64,000 nucleotides of DNA from NCBI RefSeq assembly GCF_934424005.1, contig NZ_CAKRXI010000009.1, forward strand, positions 1-64,000, in the 5' to 3' direction. Position 1 is the first letter of the stretch; the number at the start of each line of letters is the position of its first letter. The translations under genes were made by a program, and so were the position numbers. Below, piece after piece: positions 50,282 to 59,436 of this stretch. Source of the DNA: an uncultured Blautia sp. GTDB lineage: Bacteria > Bacillota > Clostridia > Lachnospirales > Lachnospiraceae. The notes under the pieces were generated by a model. That model made no database searches, was not told where the DNA came from, and worked only from the letters and a program-made list of their open reading frames with translations.

Positions 50282-52450
50282 ATGAAAGACAAGATTTTTG
50301 GTGTTTTACAGCGAGTTGGACGAAGCTTCATGCTCCCGATCGCAATCCTTCCGGTAGCCGGACTTCTTCTTGGTATCGGAAGTTCTTTTACAAACGCAAC
50401 AACGATTGAGACATATGGTCTGACAAAGATTCTGGGTGACGGAACACTGCTTCATTCCCTGCTGGTGATCATGAACTGCGTAGGAAGTGCAGTCTTTAAT
50501 AACCTGCCACTGATCTTTGCAGTTGGTGTTGCAATTGGTATGGCAAAGAAAGAAAAAGAAGTTGCAGCTTTATCAGCAGTTATCGCATTTTTCGTAATGA
50601 ATACAGCAATCAATGCGATGCTGACAGTTACAGGACAGATTCTTGCAAATGGTGAGATCGCAGAATCCGTTCTTGAGGGAACGATCACTTCTGTCTGTGG
50701 TATCCAGTCACTGCAGATGGGCGTTTTTGGTGGTATTATCGTAGGACTTGGAGTAGCAGCCCTGCATAACAAATTTTACAGAATACAGCTGCCGAATGCA
50801 CTGTCATTCTTTGGAGGTACCCGTTTCGTTCCGATCATTTCCACGATCGTCTATATGTTTGTGGGAATTCTTCTGTATTTTGTATGGCCGGTAGTTCAGA
50901 ACGGAATCTACGCTCTGGGCGGTCTTGTAACAGGAAGCGGTTATGTTGGAACACTGATTTTTGGACTTATTAAACGTGCTCTGATCCCATTTGGTCTTCA
51001 TCATGTATTTTATATGCCATTCTGGCAGACTGCTGTCGGTGGTACAATGGAAGTTGCAGGACAGATGGTACAGGGCGGCCAGAATATTTTCTTTGCACAG
51101 CTAGCTGATTCTGCAAATATTGCACATTTCAGTGCTGACGCAACAAGATACTTCTCCGGAGAGTTTATCTTTATGATCTTCGGACTTCCGGGAGCTGCAC
51201 TGGCTATGTATCAGTGCGCAAAACCTGAGAAGAAAAAACAGGCAGGAGGCCTTCTTCTGTCTGCAGCGCTTGCATGTATGGCAACCGGAATTACAGAGCC
51301 GCTGGAATTTTCATTCCTGTTCGTAGCTCCGGCACTGTTTGCTGTTCAGGTAGTTCTGGCAGGTAGCGCATACATGATCGCACATATGCTGAATATTGCC
51401 GTAGGACTTACTTTCTCCGGTGGATTCCTTGATTTCTTCCTGTTTGGTATCCTTCAGGGAAATGCAAAGACAAGCTGGATGAGAGTTATCCCGGTTGGTA
51501 TTATTTATTTCTTTTTATATTATTTTATTTTCAAATTCATGATCAAAAAGTTTGATTTTAAAACTCCTGGTCGTGAAGATGATGATATAGAAACAAAACT
51601 TTATACAAAGGCTGATGTAAATGCCCGCAAGGAAGCACAGAATGGTGCTGTTGAAGCTGGTTCTTCTGATCCGGTCAGCGAGGCGATCACAAGAGGCCTT
51701 GGAGGTAAGAAAAATATCAGTGATGTGGACTGCTGTGCAACACGTCTTCGTTGTACGGTTAAGGATGCGTCTCTGGTAAATGATGGTGTGTTAAAGGCAA
51801 CAGGTGCATCCGGTGTGGTACACAAAGGGCTTGGTGTACAGGTTATTTACGGACCGAATGTTACTGTTATCAAATCAAATCTTGAGGATTATCTGGAAAC
51901 AGCACCGGATACTCTGGAAACGCCGGCAGAAGCTGCTGAAACACAGGAAGTAAGTGAACAGAAAGAAGAAGCCGGACAGAAAGTTGTTGACCGTATTGTG
52001 ATCTCCAGCCCGATCACTGGTGTAGCAGCTGATCTCTCTACAGCACCGGATGAGGCATTTGCCCAGAAGATGATGGGAGACGGTGCAGTAGTTACACCGG
52101 AAGATCCTTATGTACGAGCTCCGGAAGATGGAGAAGTTGCCTTTGTCTTTGACACAAAACATGCAATTGGATTTGTAACAGAATCCGGAATCAGTCTGCT
52201 GATTCATGTAGGAATCGATACTGTAAAACTGAATGGTGAGGGATTTGAGGCACTGGTAGAAAGCGGGCAGGAAGTGAAGAAAGGAGATCCGATGCTGAAA
52301 CTGGATCTGGACTATCTGAGCAAAAATGCACCTTCTATTGTATCACCGGTTCTTTGTACAGAGCTGGAGGATAACCAGAGAATCCATCTGTTAAATGAGG
52401 GTAAGGTCAAAGCAGGGGAGCCGCTTTTCGAAATCGAGGTTCTTCAGTAA
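50282..52450 (+). CDS. ptsG: PTS glucose-type transporter, EIICBA
   Basis: A 722-aa phosphotransferase permease with domains in the order IIC (residues about 1-420, many helices, VGRSFMLPIAILPVAGLLLGIG at the start and ITEPLEFSFLFVAP), IIB (about 455-535, phosphorylated Cys in DCCATRLRC) and IIA (about 575-720, phospho-His in LLIHVGIDTVKLNG). The full-length three-domain form matches glucose-family PtsG; N-acetylglucosamine specificity cannot be excluded. The genes for its antiterminator, HPr and EI follow. Confidence 0.92.
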   Translation: MKDKIFGVLQRVGRSFMLPIAILPVAGLLLGIGSSFTNATTIETYGLTKILGDGTLLHSLLVIMNCVGSAVFNNLPLIFAVGVAIGMAKKEKEVAALSAVIAFFVMNTAINAMLTVTGQILANGEIAESVLEGTITSVCGIQSLQMGVFGGIIVGLGVAALHNKFYRIQLPNALSFFGGTRFVPIISTIVYMFVGILLYFVWPVVQNGIYALGGLVTGSGYVGTLIFGLIKRALIPFGLHHVFYMPFWQTAVGGTMEVAGQMVQGGQNIFFAQLADSANIAHFSADATRYFSGEFIFMIFGLPGAALAMYQCAKPEKKKQAGGLLLSAALACMATGITEPLEFSFLFVAPALFAVQVVLAGSAYMIAHMLNIAVGLTFSGGFLDFFLFGILQGNAKTSWMRVIPVGIIYFFLYYFIFKFMIKKFDFKTPGREDDDIETKLYTKADVNARKEAQNGAVEAGSSDPVSEAITRGLGGKKNISDVDCCATRLRCTVKDASLVNDGVLKATGASGVVHKGLGVQVIYGPNVTVIKSNLEDYLETAPDTLETPAEAAETQEVSEQKEEAGQKVVDRIVISSPITGVAADLSTAPDEAFAQKMMGDGAVVTPEDPYVRAPEDGEVAFVFDTKHAIGFVTESGISLLIHVGIDTVKLNGEGFEALVESGQEVKKGDPMLKLDLDYLSKNAPSIVSPVLCTELEDNQRIHLLNEGKVKAGEPLFEIEVLQ

Positions 52451-52478
52451 GAACTACCCGGATGGGGAAGAGATACGG

Positions 52479-53318
52479 ATGTTATACAGGATAGCAAAAA
52501 TTTTAAATCATAATTCCTTTATGGGAATCCAGGATGAAAATAATCAGGAATGTCTGGTTATGGGAAAAGGAGTTGCTTTTGGCAAGAAAGTGGGACAAAC
52601 TGTTCCGGTCACTGCGGAAGCAAAGGTTTATTCATTGAAAGAAATGACAGAGAGAGGAGATGCAAAAGATATCCTCAAATCGGTTTCACCACTTTGTCTG
52701 GAGTTTGCAAACGAAGTGCTGAATCAGGCGGAGCAGGAATTTGGCAAAGTAGACCGGACAATTCTTTTTACCATGGCAGATCATCTGGACTTTGCGATCC
52801 GCCGCATTCAGAATGGAGAACAGATCAGCAACCCGCTGACCGATGACATCCGTGTTATGTTTTATAAAGAATATAAAGTAGCCAGTTGTATTCAGGAACT
52901 CTTGAAAGAGAAAATGCAGATTGAGATTGACGAACACGAGATTGGCTATATCGCCTTGCATGTGCATGCTGCCATCGTAGATGAAAATGTTTCTCAGGCA
53001 ATGGAAATTGCAAGAACAGTTCGGGAATGTATTTCACTTGTTGAGAAAGAAACTGGAAATTCCATTGATGTCATGTCTCTGGGATATAATCGACTGATGA
53101 ATCATGTCCGTTATATGGTGGCACGTGCAATTCATGGTGAGAAACTGAAAATGAATCTGAATGAATATATGTCCGTAAAGTTTCCGGAACCATTTATGTC
53201 AGCAGAGAGGATCTGCCGACAGATGGAAAAAAGTCTGAAACTGCCAATTCCGGATATTGAGATCGGATATCTTGCCATGCATCTGGAAAGAATGTTAGAT
53301 ACGGATATCAATGAGTAA
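52479..53318 (+). CDS. BglG-family transcription antiterminator (GlcT/LicT-like)
   Basis: A 279-aa regulator with an N-terminal RNA-binding CAT domain (residues 1-58: MLYRIAKILNHNSFMGIQDENNQECLVMGKGVAFGKK) and two PTS regulation domains, with candidate phospho-His in MADHLDFAI and GYIALHVHAAI (PRD1) and in MNHVRYM and GYLAMHLERM (PRD2). It would bind the leader RNA before ptsG and prevent termination. The start at 52479, after GGGGAAGAG, gives the family N-terminus; the longer open frame overlaps ptsG. Confidence 0.92.
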   Translation: MLYRIAKILNHNSFMGIQDENNQECLVMGKGVAFGKKVGQTVPVTAEAKVYSLKEMTERGDAKDILKSVSPLCLEFANEVLNQAEQEFGKVDRTILFTMADHLDFAIRRIQNGEQISNPLTDDIRVMFYKEYKVASCIQELLKEKMQIEIDEHEIGYIALHVHAAIVDENVSQAMEIARTVRECISLVEKETGNSIDVMSLGYNRLMNHVRYMVARAIHGEKLKMNLNEYMSVKFPEPFMSAERICRQMEKSLKLPIPDIEIGYLAMHLERMLDTDINE

Positions 53319-53403
53319 GATATATAAAGTTCAATGCCACTGTCGAAGGTAACTGTAGGATAAATATAAATACAAAAATATAATATAAAAGGAGAACAAA
53401 ACT

Positions 53404-53661
53404 ATGAAAACATTTGAGTATACAATTAAAGACGAACTTGGAATCCACGCAAGACCGGCAGGACTTCTTGTAAAAGAAGCAAAAAAATTCGAATCTGAAT
53501 GCACCATCACAAAAGATGGCAAAACAAAAAAACTTACACAGCTTATGATGCTTATGTCTCTTGGTGTAAAACAGGGTGACATTGTTACTGTAACAGCAGA
53601 AGGCGCTGATGAAGAAGCTGCAGCTGCTGCATTAAAAGAATTCTTTGAGAACAATTTATAA
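53404..53661 (+). CDS. ptsH: Phosphocarrier HPr, with Gln at the Ser46 position
   Basis: An 85-aa phosphocarrier between EI and sugar-specific EII. The active-site His is in GIHARPAG (His15-equivalent). Aligned to Bacillus HPr, NGKTVNLKSIMGVMSLG corresponds to DGKTKKLTQLMMLMSLG, so Ser46 is replaced by Gln (codon CAG). Phosphorylation by HPr kinase at that site, used for carbon catabolite repression, would be impossible for this copy. Transport function should be unaffected. Confidence 0.93.
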   Translation: MKTFEYTIKDELGIHARPAGLLVKEAKKFESECTITKDGKTKKLTQLMMLMSLGVKQGDIVTVTAEGADEEAAAAALKEFFENNL

Positions 53662-53713
53662 TTCGCTGGAACGACCAGAATCAGTTTACATTTGAATTCA
53701 GGGAGGAAAAGGA

Positions 53714-55342
53714 ATGCAGTGTTTTCAGGGAAAATCTGTATATAAAGGAATCGCGATGGGACCGATCGTGGTTCTTAAGAAAAATGATTATCAGGTAAAA
53801 CGTACCCGCATCGAAGATACAGAAGCAGAAGTAAAACGTGTGGATGAGGCATTAAAAGCATCCCAGGAACAGCTTCAGAAACTGTATGACAAGGCTGTCA
53901 GAGAAGTTGGCGAAGCCAGTGCAGCAATCTTCGAAGTGCATCAGATGATGCTGGAGGATGAAGATTATCTGGAGGCAATCCAGAATATGATCCGTACGGA
54001 ACAGGTCAATGCCGAGTATGCGGTTGCGGTTACCGGCGATAATTTTGCAGAGATGTTTGCTTCCATGGACGATGATTATATGAAAGCACGTTCTGCCGAT
54101 ATCAAAGATATCTCTGAACGTCTTGTACGTAATTTAAGCGGCCAGGGAGATGTGGATTTAAGCTCTATCGAGCCATCTGTAATTGTAGCGGATGATCTCA
54201 GTCCAAGTGAGACAGTCCAGATGGATAAAGATAAGATTCTTGCATTTGTAACAGTTCACGGATCTACCAATTCTCATACAGCGATTCTTGCGCGTATGAT
54301 GAATATTCCGGCATTGATCGGAGTAAAACTGGATCTGGAAGCTCTCCAGAGTGGAATGACTGCGGTTGTAGATGGATTCCAGGGAATCGTTACTTTTGAT
54401 CCGGATGAAGAGACAAAAGCACAGACTAAAACCAAAATGCAGGAAGAAGTTGAGAAACTGAAACTCCTTCAGGAACTCAAAGGCAAAGAAAACGTTACTT
54501 TGGATGGACGTAAGATCAATATTTATGCAAACATTGGAAGCGTTGGCGATATTGGTTATGTAATGGAAAACGATGCCGGTGGAATCGGACTTTTCAGAAG
54601 TGAATTCCTGTATCTTGGAAGAAATGATTTCCCTACTGAGGAGGAACAGTTCCAGGCTTACAAGCAGGCAGTACAGATGATGGCAGGTAAGAAGGTTATT
54701 ATCCGTACATTGGATATCGGAGCCGACAAACAGGTAGATTATTTTAATCTTGGCAATGAAGATAACCCGGCTATGGGATACCGTGCAATCCGTATCTGTC
54801 TGAAACAGCCGGAAATCTTCAAAACTCAGCTCCGTGCACTTCTCCGCGCAGCTGTTTATGGAAATCTTTCTATTATGTATCCGATGATCACTTCTACAGA
54901 AGAAGTAAAGAAAATTTACGAAATCGTAGCAGAAGTAGAAGAAGAGCTGAAAGCACAGGAAATTCAGTATAAGATTCCAGAACAGGGAATCATGATTGAG
55001 ACTCCGGCAGCAGCAATCATCAGCGACAAGCTTGCTGAGATGGTTGATTTCTTCAGTATCGGAACGAATGATCTGACCCAGTATACACTGGCAATTGACC
55101 GTCAGAATGAAAAACTGGATGAGTTCTACAATCCGCATCATGAAGCAATCCTGCGTATGATCCAGATGGTTGTGGACAATGCACATAAATGTGGTAAATG
55201 GGCAGGTATCTGCGGAGAACTTGGAGCAGATGCAACTCTTACCGAGCAGTTTGTACGTATGGGACTGGATGAGCTCTCAGTAGCACCATCCATGGTTCTG
55301 AAACTTCGCAAGATCGTTCGCGAGATGAAAGTGGAAGAATAA
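53714..55342 (+). CDS. ptsI: Phosphoenolpyruvate-protein phosphotransferase (enzyme I)
   Basis: A 542-aa enzyme that takes phosphate from PEP and passes it to HPr. The phospho-His loop is VHGSTNSHTAILARMMNIPA near residues 180-200 (usual GGxTSHxAI, here with a Thr-Asn variant). The PEP-binding barrel shows GIGLFRSEFLYL, RTLDIGADKQ, MIETPAAAII and FFSIGTNDLTQYTLAIDRQN. It ends the ptsG-antiterminator-ptsH-ptsI run, with a ribosome site GGAGG before it. Confidence 0.95.
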   Translation: MQCFQGKSVYKGIAMGPIVVLKKNDYQVKRTRIEDTEAEVKRVDEALKASQEQLQKLYDKAVREVGEASAAIFEVHQMMLEDEDYLEAIQNMIRTEQVNAEYAVAVTGDNFAEMFASMDDDYMKARSADIKDISERLVRNLSGQGDVDLSSIEPSVIVADDLSPSETVQMDKDKILAFVTVHGSTNSHTAILARMMNIPALIGVKLDLEALQSGMTAVVDGFQGIVTFDPDEETKAQTKTKMQEEVEKLKLLQELKGKENVTLDGRKINIYANIGSVGDIGYVMENDAGGIGLFRSEFLYLGRNDFPTEEEQFQAYKQAVQMMAGKKVIIRTLDIGADKQVDYFNLGNEDNPAMGYRAIRICLKQPEIFKTQLRALLRAAVYGNLSIMYPMITSTEEVKKIYEIVAEVEEELKAQEIQYKIPEQGIMIETPAAAIISDKLAEMVDFFSIGTNDLTQYTLAIDRQNEKLDEFYNPHHEAILRMIQMVVDNAHKCGKWAGICGELGADATLTEQFVRMGLDELSVAPSMVLKLRKIVREMKVEE

Positions 55343-55365
55343 CTAAATAAGAAAAAATATCAAAA

Positions 55366-55428
55366 ATGAAAACCGTTTTCATATTGACACTCTATCAGAA
55401 TGTGCTATAATATGAAAACGGTTTTCAT
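55366..55428. promoter_or_regulatory. zur promoter bracketed by two perfect operators
   Basis: TTGACA (55384-55389), a 16-nt spacer and TATAAT (55406-55411) lie between two 17-bp palindromes: ATGAAAACCGTTTTCAT (55366-55382) and ATGAAAACGGTTTTCAT (55412-55428). The sites touch the promoter elements, so binding should block transcription of zur and probably the zinc transporter genes. Confidence 0.88.
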
Positions 55429-55453
55429 TTTGGGTAAAAAGAAGGAAGAAATT

Positions 55454-55918
55454 ATGGGAACGAAAGCACCTTATCAGACAAAACAAATGAAACAGATACT
55501 GGCTTATCTTCAGACGATAGAGGGTATACACGTGACGGCTGCAGATGTCTGTTCCTATTTCAAAGAGCAGGGAATCAATGTCGGAACGACAACAGTTTAC
55601 CGTAATCTTGAAAAGATGGTAGAGCAGGGACTGGTTGCAAAATACAATGTAGACGGGACAAGCAGTGCCTGTTTTGAATATCTTGGAGCAGAGGAGCATT
55701 GCCACAAGATGTCCTGTTTCCACTGCAAATGCGAAAAATGTGGAAAACTGATCCATCTTCACTGTGAGGATGTGGTTAAACTGGAGCAGCACCTGATGGA
55801 CAGTCACGGATTTCGCATGGATCCGTGCAGAACGGTTTTTTATGGAATCTGTGAAGAATGCAGAGGACTGGAAGATGACAAAAAAGAAACAGAGACTGTA
55901 CATATCAGGGCAAAATAA
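55454..55918 (+). CDS. zur: Fur-family regulator, probable zinc sensor Zur
   Basis: A 154-aa Fur-family repressor with a winged helix (residues about 5-75: QTKQMKQILAYLQ..HVTAADVCSYFKEQGINVGTTTVYRNLEKMVEQG), a His/Cys metal site (EHCHKMSCFHCKCEKCGKLIHLHCED) and a C-terminal CEEC. The start at 55454 follows GAAGGAAG; an in-frame ATG at 55400 falls inside the promoter. Zinc specificity is inferred from the znuACB genes that follow. Confidence 0.87.
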   Translation: MGTKAPYQTKQMKQILAYLQTIEGIHVTAADVCSYFKEQGINVGTTTVYRNLEKMVEQGLVAKYNVDGTSSACFEYLGAEEHCHKMSCFHCKCEKCGKLIHLHCEDVVKLEQHLMDSHGFRMDPCRTVFYGICEECRGLEDDKKETETVHIRAK

Positions 55919-55943
55919 GCGGAATATAAGGTAACGGAGTAGA

Positions 55944-56993
55944 ATGCTGAGACAGAAGAAAGCAGGTATAAGGATGAAAAAATGGATCACTGGTGCGCTG
56001 GCAATTCTGCTAGGTGTGATGAGCATTGCGGTTCCTTTTTCAGGAATGCACATAGCAGAAGCTAAGACAACGGAGGAAACAGACAGGAAACTGAATATTG
56101 TGACGACCATTTTTCCGGAATATGACTGGACAAGAAATATTCTGGGGAACAGGGAAGCGGATGTGAATCTCACGATGCTCCTGGATAATGGGACAGACCT
56201 TCATAGTTTTCAGCCAGCAGTGAAAGATATTATGAAAGTATCCAGCTGTGATCTCCTGATCTATGTGGGTGGCGAATCCGACCAGTGGATTGAGGATGCA
56301 CTGGAATCGGCTCAGAATAAAGAGATGAAGACGATTAATCTGATGGAAGTCCTTGGCGATACGATTAAGGAAGAAGAAACAGTTGAGGGTATGCAGGACA
56401 GTGAACACGAACATGGTCATGAGGACGAGCATGCCCATGAGGGTGAGGATGAGAAGGAATATGACGAGCATGTCTGGACTTCCATGCGAAATGCTTCTGT
56501 GATCTGTGACGCGATTGCAGAAACGCTTGAGGAGATGGATCCTGAGAATAAAGAAATCTATCAGACAAATGCTGAGAACTACAAAGCAAAACTTTCTACA
56601 CTGGATCAGAAATATCAAGAAACGGTAGATACAGACAGACAGAATACGCTGATCTTTGCCGATCGTTTTGCATTTCGTTATCTGGTCGATGATTATGGAC
56701 TGAACTATTATGCTGCATTTTCCGGATGTTCGGCAGAGTCTGAAGCAAGCTTCAAGACCGTAACATTTCTTGCTGGCAAGCTAGATGAGCTAGGAATTAA
56801 AACAGTATTAACGATTGAGAAATCAGATGACAGGATTGCCCAGACAGTGATTGAAAATACAAAAGAGAAAGATCAGAAGATTCTTGAGCTTAATTCCATG
56901 CAGTCGATCACTTCGGATGAGATCAAAGACGGGGTGACATATCTTTCTGTGATGGAAGATAATCTGAAGGTTCTGAAAGAAGCACTTAAGTAG
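55944..56993 (+). CDS. znuA: Zinc ABC transporter substrate-binding protein
   Basis: A 349-aa cluster A-I metal-binding protein. After a signal peptide (ending AEA, no lipobox Cys) the fold shows IVTTIFPEYDWTRNILG, LDNGTDLHSFQPAVKD (metal His) and the His/Asp/Glu-rich flexible loop near residues 148-170 (SEHEHGHEDEHAHEGEDE) that marks zinc rather than manganese proteins. EHVWTS supplies a further His. ATG 55944 follows GGAG; an ATG at 55974 (MKKWITG) is an alternative. Confidence 0.92.
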   Translation: MLRQKKAGIRMKKWITGALAILLGVMSIAVPFSGMHIAEAKTTEETDRKLNIVTTIFPEYDWTRNILGNREADVNLTMLLDNGTDLHSFQPAVKDIMKVSSCDLLIYVGGESDQWIEDALESAQNKEMKTINLMEVLGDTIKEEETVEGMQDSEHEHGHEDEHAHEGEDEKEYDEHVWTSMRNASVICDAIAETLEEMDPENKEIYQTNAENYKAKLSTLDQKYQETVDTDRQNTLIFADRFAFRYLVDDYGLNYYAAFSGCSAESEASFKTVTFLAGKLDELGIKTVLTIEKSDDRIAQTVIENTKEKDQKILELNSMQSITSDEIKDGVTYLSVMEDNLKVLKEALK

Positions 56994-57009
56994 GAAAAGA
57001 GGAACAACA

Positions 57010-57720
57010 ATGGCACAGCTTACATGTAAAAATCTTACATTGGGATATGATAACCGGGCAATTCAGGAAGACCTGAATTTCTCTATTGATGCAGGTGATT
57101 ACCTTTGCATCGTAGGTGAAAATGGTTCGGGTAAATCTACATTGATGAAGACACTTCTTCATTTGCAGGCACCGATCAGTGGCAGCATCGAACTGGGAGA
57201 CGGTCTGAAAAAAAATGAAATTGGATATCTTCCGCAGCAGACGCTGGTACAGAGAGATTTTCCGGCATCGGTACGTGAGATCGTACTGTCTGGATGCCAG
57301 AGTCGTTGTGGATGGAGACCTTTCTATAATAAAGAAGAAAAAATGGTTGCCCAGAAGGCCATGGAAAAAATGATGATCCAGGACCTGGCAGATCAGTGCT
57401 ATCGTGAACTTTCCGGAGGGCAGCAGCAGCGGGTTCTTCTTGCAAGAGCTCTTTGTGCAGCACAGAAGATCCTGCTTCTGGATGAACCGGTTTCGGGGCT
57501 TGATCCGAGAGTGACAGCAGAGATGTATCAGTTGATCAAGGATCTGAATAAAAAAGATGGAATTACGATCATTATGATCTCACACGATATCGCTGCGGCA
57601 GTAAAATATGCAACACATATCCTGCATATCGGAGAGCATTGCTTCTTCGGAACAAAGAAACAGTATCTGGAAAGCAGTCTGGGAAAGGCGTTTACCGGAC
57701 AGGAAGGAGAGGACGAATAA
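57010..57720 (+). CDS. znuC: Zinc ABC transporter ATP-binding protein
   Basis: A 236-aa ABC ATPase. Walker A is GENGSGKST (residues about 37-45), the Q-loop follows in GYLPQQ, the signature is ELSGGQQQRVLLARAL, and Walker B LLLDEPVSGLD is followed by the switch His in MISHD. It lies 16 nt after znuA and 1 nt before znuB, so the three are one transcript, presumably under Zur control. Confidence 0.94.
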   Translation: MAQLTCKNLTLGYDNRAIQEDLNFSIDAGDYLCIVGENGSGKSTLMKTLLHLQAPISGSIELGDGLKKNEIGYLPQQTLVQRDFPASVREIVLSGCQSRCGWRPFYNKEEKMVAQKAMEKMMIQDLADQCYRELSGGQQQRVLLARALCAAQKILLLDEPVSGLDPRVTAEMYQLIKDLNKKDGITIIMISHDIAAAVKYATHILHIGEHCFFGTKKQYLESSLGKAFTGQEGEDE

Positions 57721-57721
57721 G

Positions 57722-58558
57722 ATGTTTGAGACACTTCGTATGTATTTTCAATATCCGTTTGTGCGTTATGCATTGATCGTTGGTGTTCTGATCGCATTAT
57801 GTTCTTCACTTCTGGGCGTGACTCTGGTATTGAAACGATTTTCCTTTATTGGTGACGGACTTTCACATGTAGCATTTGGTGCAATGGCGATAGCATCTGT
57901 CCTGAATATCACCAACAATATGCTGTTTATCCTGCCGGTAACAGTGATCTGTGCGATCCTTCTTCTTCGTGCTGGTCAGAACACAAGAATCAAGGGCGAT
58001 GCGGCGATTGCGATGATCTCTGTCGGAGCCCTGGCAATTGGTTACCTTTTGATGAATCTTTTTTCTACCAGTCCGAATATTTCAGGAGATGTGTGCAGTA
58101 CGCTGTTTGGTTCCACCTCCATCCTTACATTGACGAAAGGCGAGGTATGGTTGTGTGCAATCCTGTCAGTTGTGGTTGTTGCTATTTTTATTCTTTTTTA
58201 TAATAAAATTTTTGCAGTAACATTTGATGAAAATTTTGCTAGAGCGACCGGAACGAGAGCAAATGCCTACAATCTGCTGATTGCAGTGGTGATCGCGGTA
58301 ATTATTGTACTTGCGATGAATCTGGTAGGTTCTCTGCTGATTTCAGCACTGGTGATCTTCCCGGCATTGTCAGCGATGCGGTTGTTCAAATCTTTCCGCT
58401 CGGTAACGATCAGTGCGGCAGTGTTGTCTGTTTTAAGTGCTACTGCCGGCATTCTGATCTCCATTCTGGCAGGTACTCCGGTTGGCTCCACAATCGTGGC
58501 GGTAGATATTGCTGTATTTCTGATCTCCTATGGTATCGGAAGAATTACAGGAAGATAA
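57722..58558 (+). CDS. znuB: Zinc ABC transporter permease
   Basis: A 278-aa ABC-3 family permease with about eight helices. Family segments include LLGVTLVLKRFSFIGDGLSHVAFGAMAI, FDENFARATGTRANAYNLL and VGSLLISALVIFPALSAMRLFKSFRS. The start at 57722 directly follows the znuC stop (TAAG-ATG), and the longer open frame overlapping znuC is rejected. It is last of the zinc operon. Confidence 0.94.
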   Translation: MFETLRMYFQYPFVRYALIVGVLIALCSSLLGVTLVLKRFSFIGDGLSHVAFGAMAIASVLNITNNMLFILPVTVICAILLLRAGQNTRIKGDAAIAMISVGALAIGYLLMNLFSTSPNISGDVCSTLFGSTSILTLTKGEVWLCAILSVVVVAIFILFYNKIFAVTFDENFARATGTRANAYNLLIAVVIAVIIVLAMNLVGSLLISALVIFPALSAMRLFKSFRSVTISAAVLSVLSATAGILISILAGTPVGSTIVAVDIAVFLISYGIGRITGR

Positions 58559-58564
58559 AAAATA

Positions 58565-58602
58565 TCTCAGCCGGAGCTGAATCCCCGGCTGAGACAGCAT
58601 TT
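58565..58602. terminator. Terminator-like hairpin between znuB and a convergent gene
   Basis: A perfect 10-bp stem (TCTCAGCCGG/CCGGCTGAGA) lies between convergent genes. The T-run is weak, so efficiency is uncertain. Confidence 0.65.
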
Positions 58603-58639
58603 TAAAAATATTGGTTTATAACAGGAATTCTTGTAGAAC

Positions 58640-59161
58640 TCAGATTTCTACGAGGATTCCTTTTTCTTTGTCATAACGGCAGTATTTGCCATTTGCGGAG
58701 ATGAACGGCTGATATGTATCAGTGCGTGTGTCTTTGACATAGACGACACCGGTTGCGATCATCTCAACAAGAGAGAAACGTTTGCTCAGGCTGGAAATCC
58801 ACGCATAGGTCTTCTCGCTGTCAGAGTCAGCTGCAAGCAGACAGTAACCGCCGTCACAGGCTTTGAGAGAGAAATAGATTTTTTCAGGTTTTACAATTTC
58901 CTTGAAAACTTGACTGGTAATGTAAGAAGAGAAATTCTCCTTTACAAATGTTTGGAAGGTTTTTGTGGTATAAACTTCTCCGGATACTTCATCAGTGATT
59001 CTGTCGCCACGCTCCAGACGGTTCTTGATCAGAGTCAGAACTTCGATCGTCCAGTTGATAAAGGAGATACTGCTGTAGGTCATGCTTTCCTGAAGCTGAT
59101 CGATCAGCTTTTTTGTCAGGACATTTGATTTGGCCGCTTCGTTAAAAAGTTCTTCGTTCAT
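58640..59161 (-). CDS. Hypothetical cytosolic protein
   Basis: A 173-aa protein that I do not recognise. It has no signal peptide or membrane segment. The first 60 residues look helical (NEELFNEAAKSNVLTKKLIDQLQESM); the rest alternates beta-like stretches (KIYFSLKACDGGYCLLAADSDS, VVYVKDTRTDTYQPFI). Codon use and a GGAGGG ribosome site support it as real. It is divergent from the GGDEF/kinase gene, separated by 275 bp that hold only AT-rich promoter-like sequence. Confidence 0.7.
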   Translation of the reverse strand: MNEELFNEAAKSNVLTKKLIDQLQESMTYSSISFINWTIEVLTLIKNRLERGDRITDEVSGEVYTTKTFQTFVKENFSSYITSQVFKEIVKPEKIYFSLKACDGGYCLLAADSDSEKTYAWISSLSKRFSLVEMIATGVVYVKDTRTDTYQPFISANGKYCRYDKEKGILVEI

Positions 59162-59436
59162 AATGTTCCCTCCATAATAAATGTATGTGGTAATTGATAA
59201 TTTTTATTATAAAGTGCAGTTGTGCAAAAAGCAATGAAAAACAGATGAAACATCATAAAAATTGTATAAAATACACATACTTAGCACTTGCTGTTGCTTG
59301 AACCACATATTTTGAGTAATGTTGCAGAAAAATAGGGAATCAGTTACAATAGACTCAGTTATGAAATCGGAATTCGAAATAAAAAAGAGAATAAGATCTG
59401 CCGGCAGTTCGGGGCAATCGATGGGATGGGAACAGA

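Noticed and set aside
54158..55186. 342-codon frame antisense to ptsI
   Set aside because: Same reasoning: the sense frame carries all enzyme I motifs.
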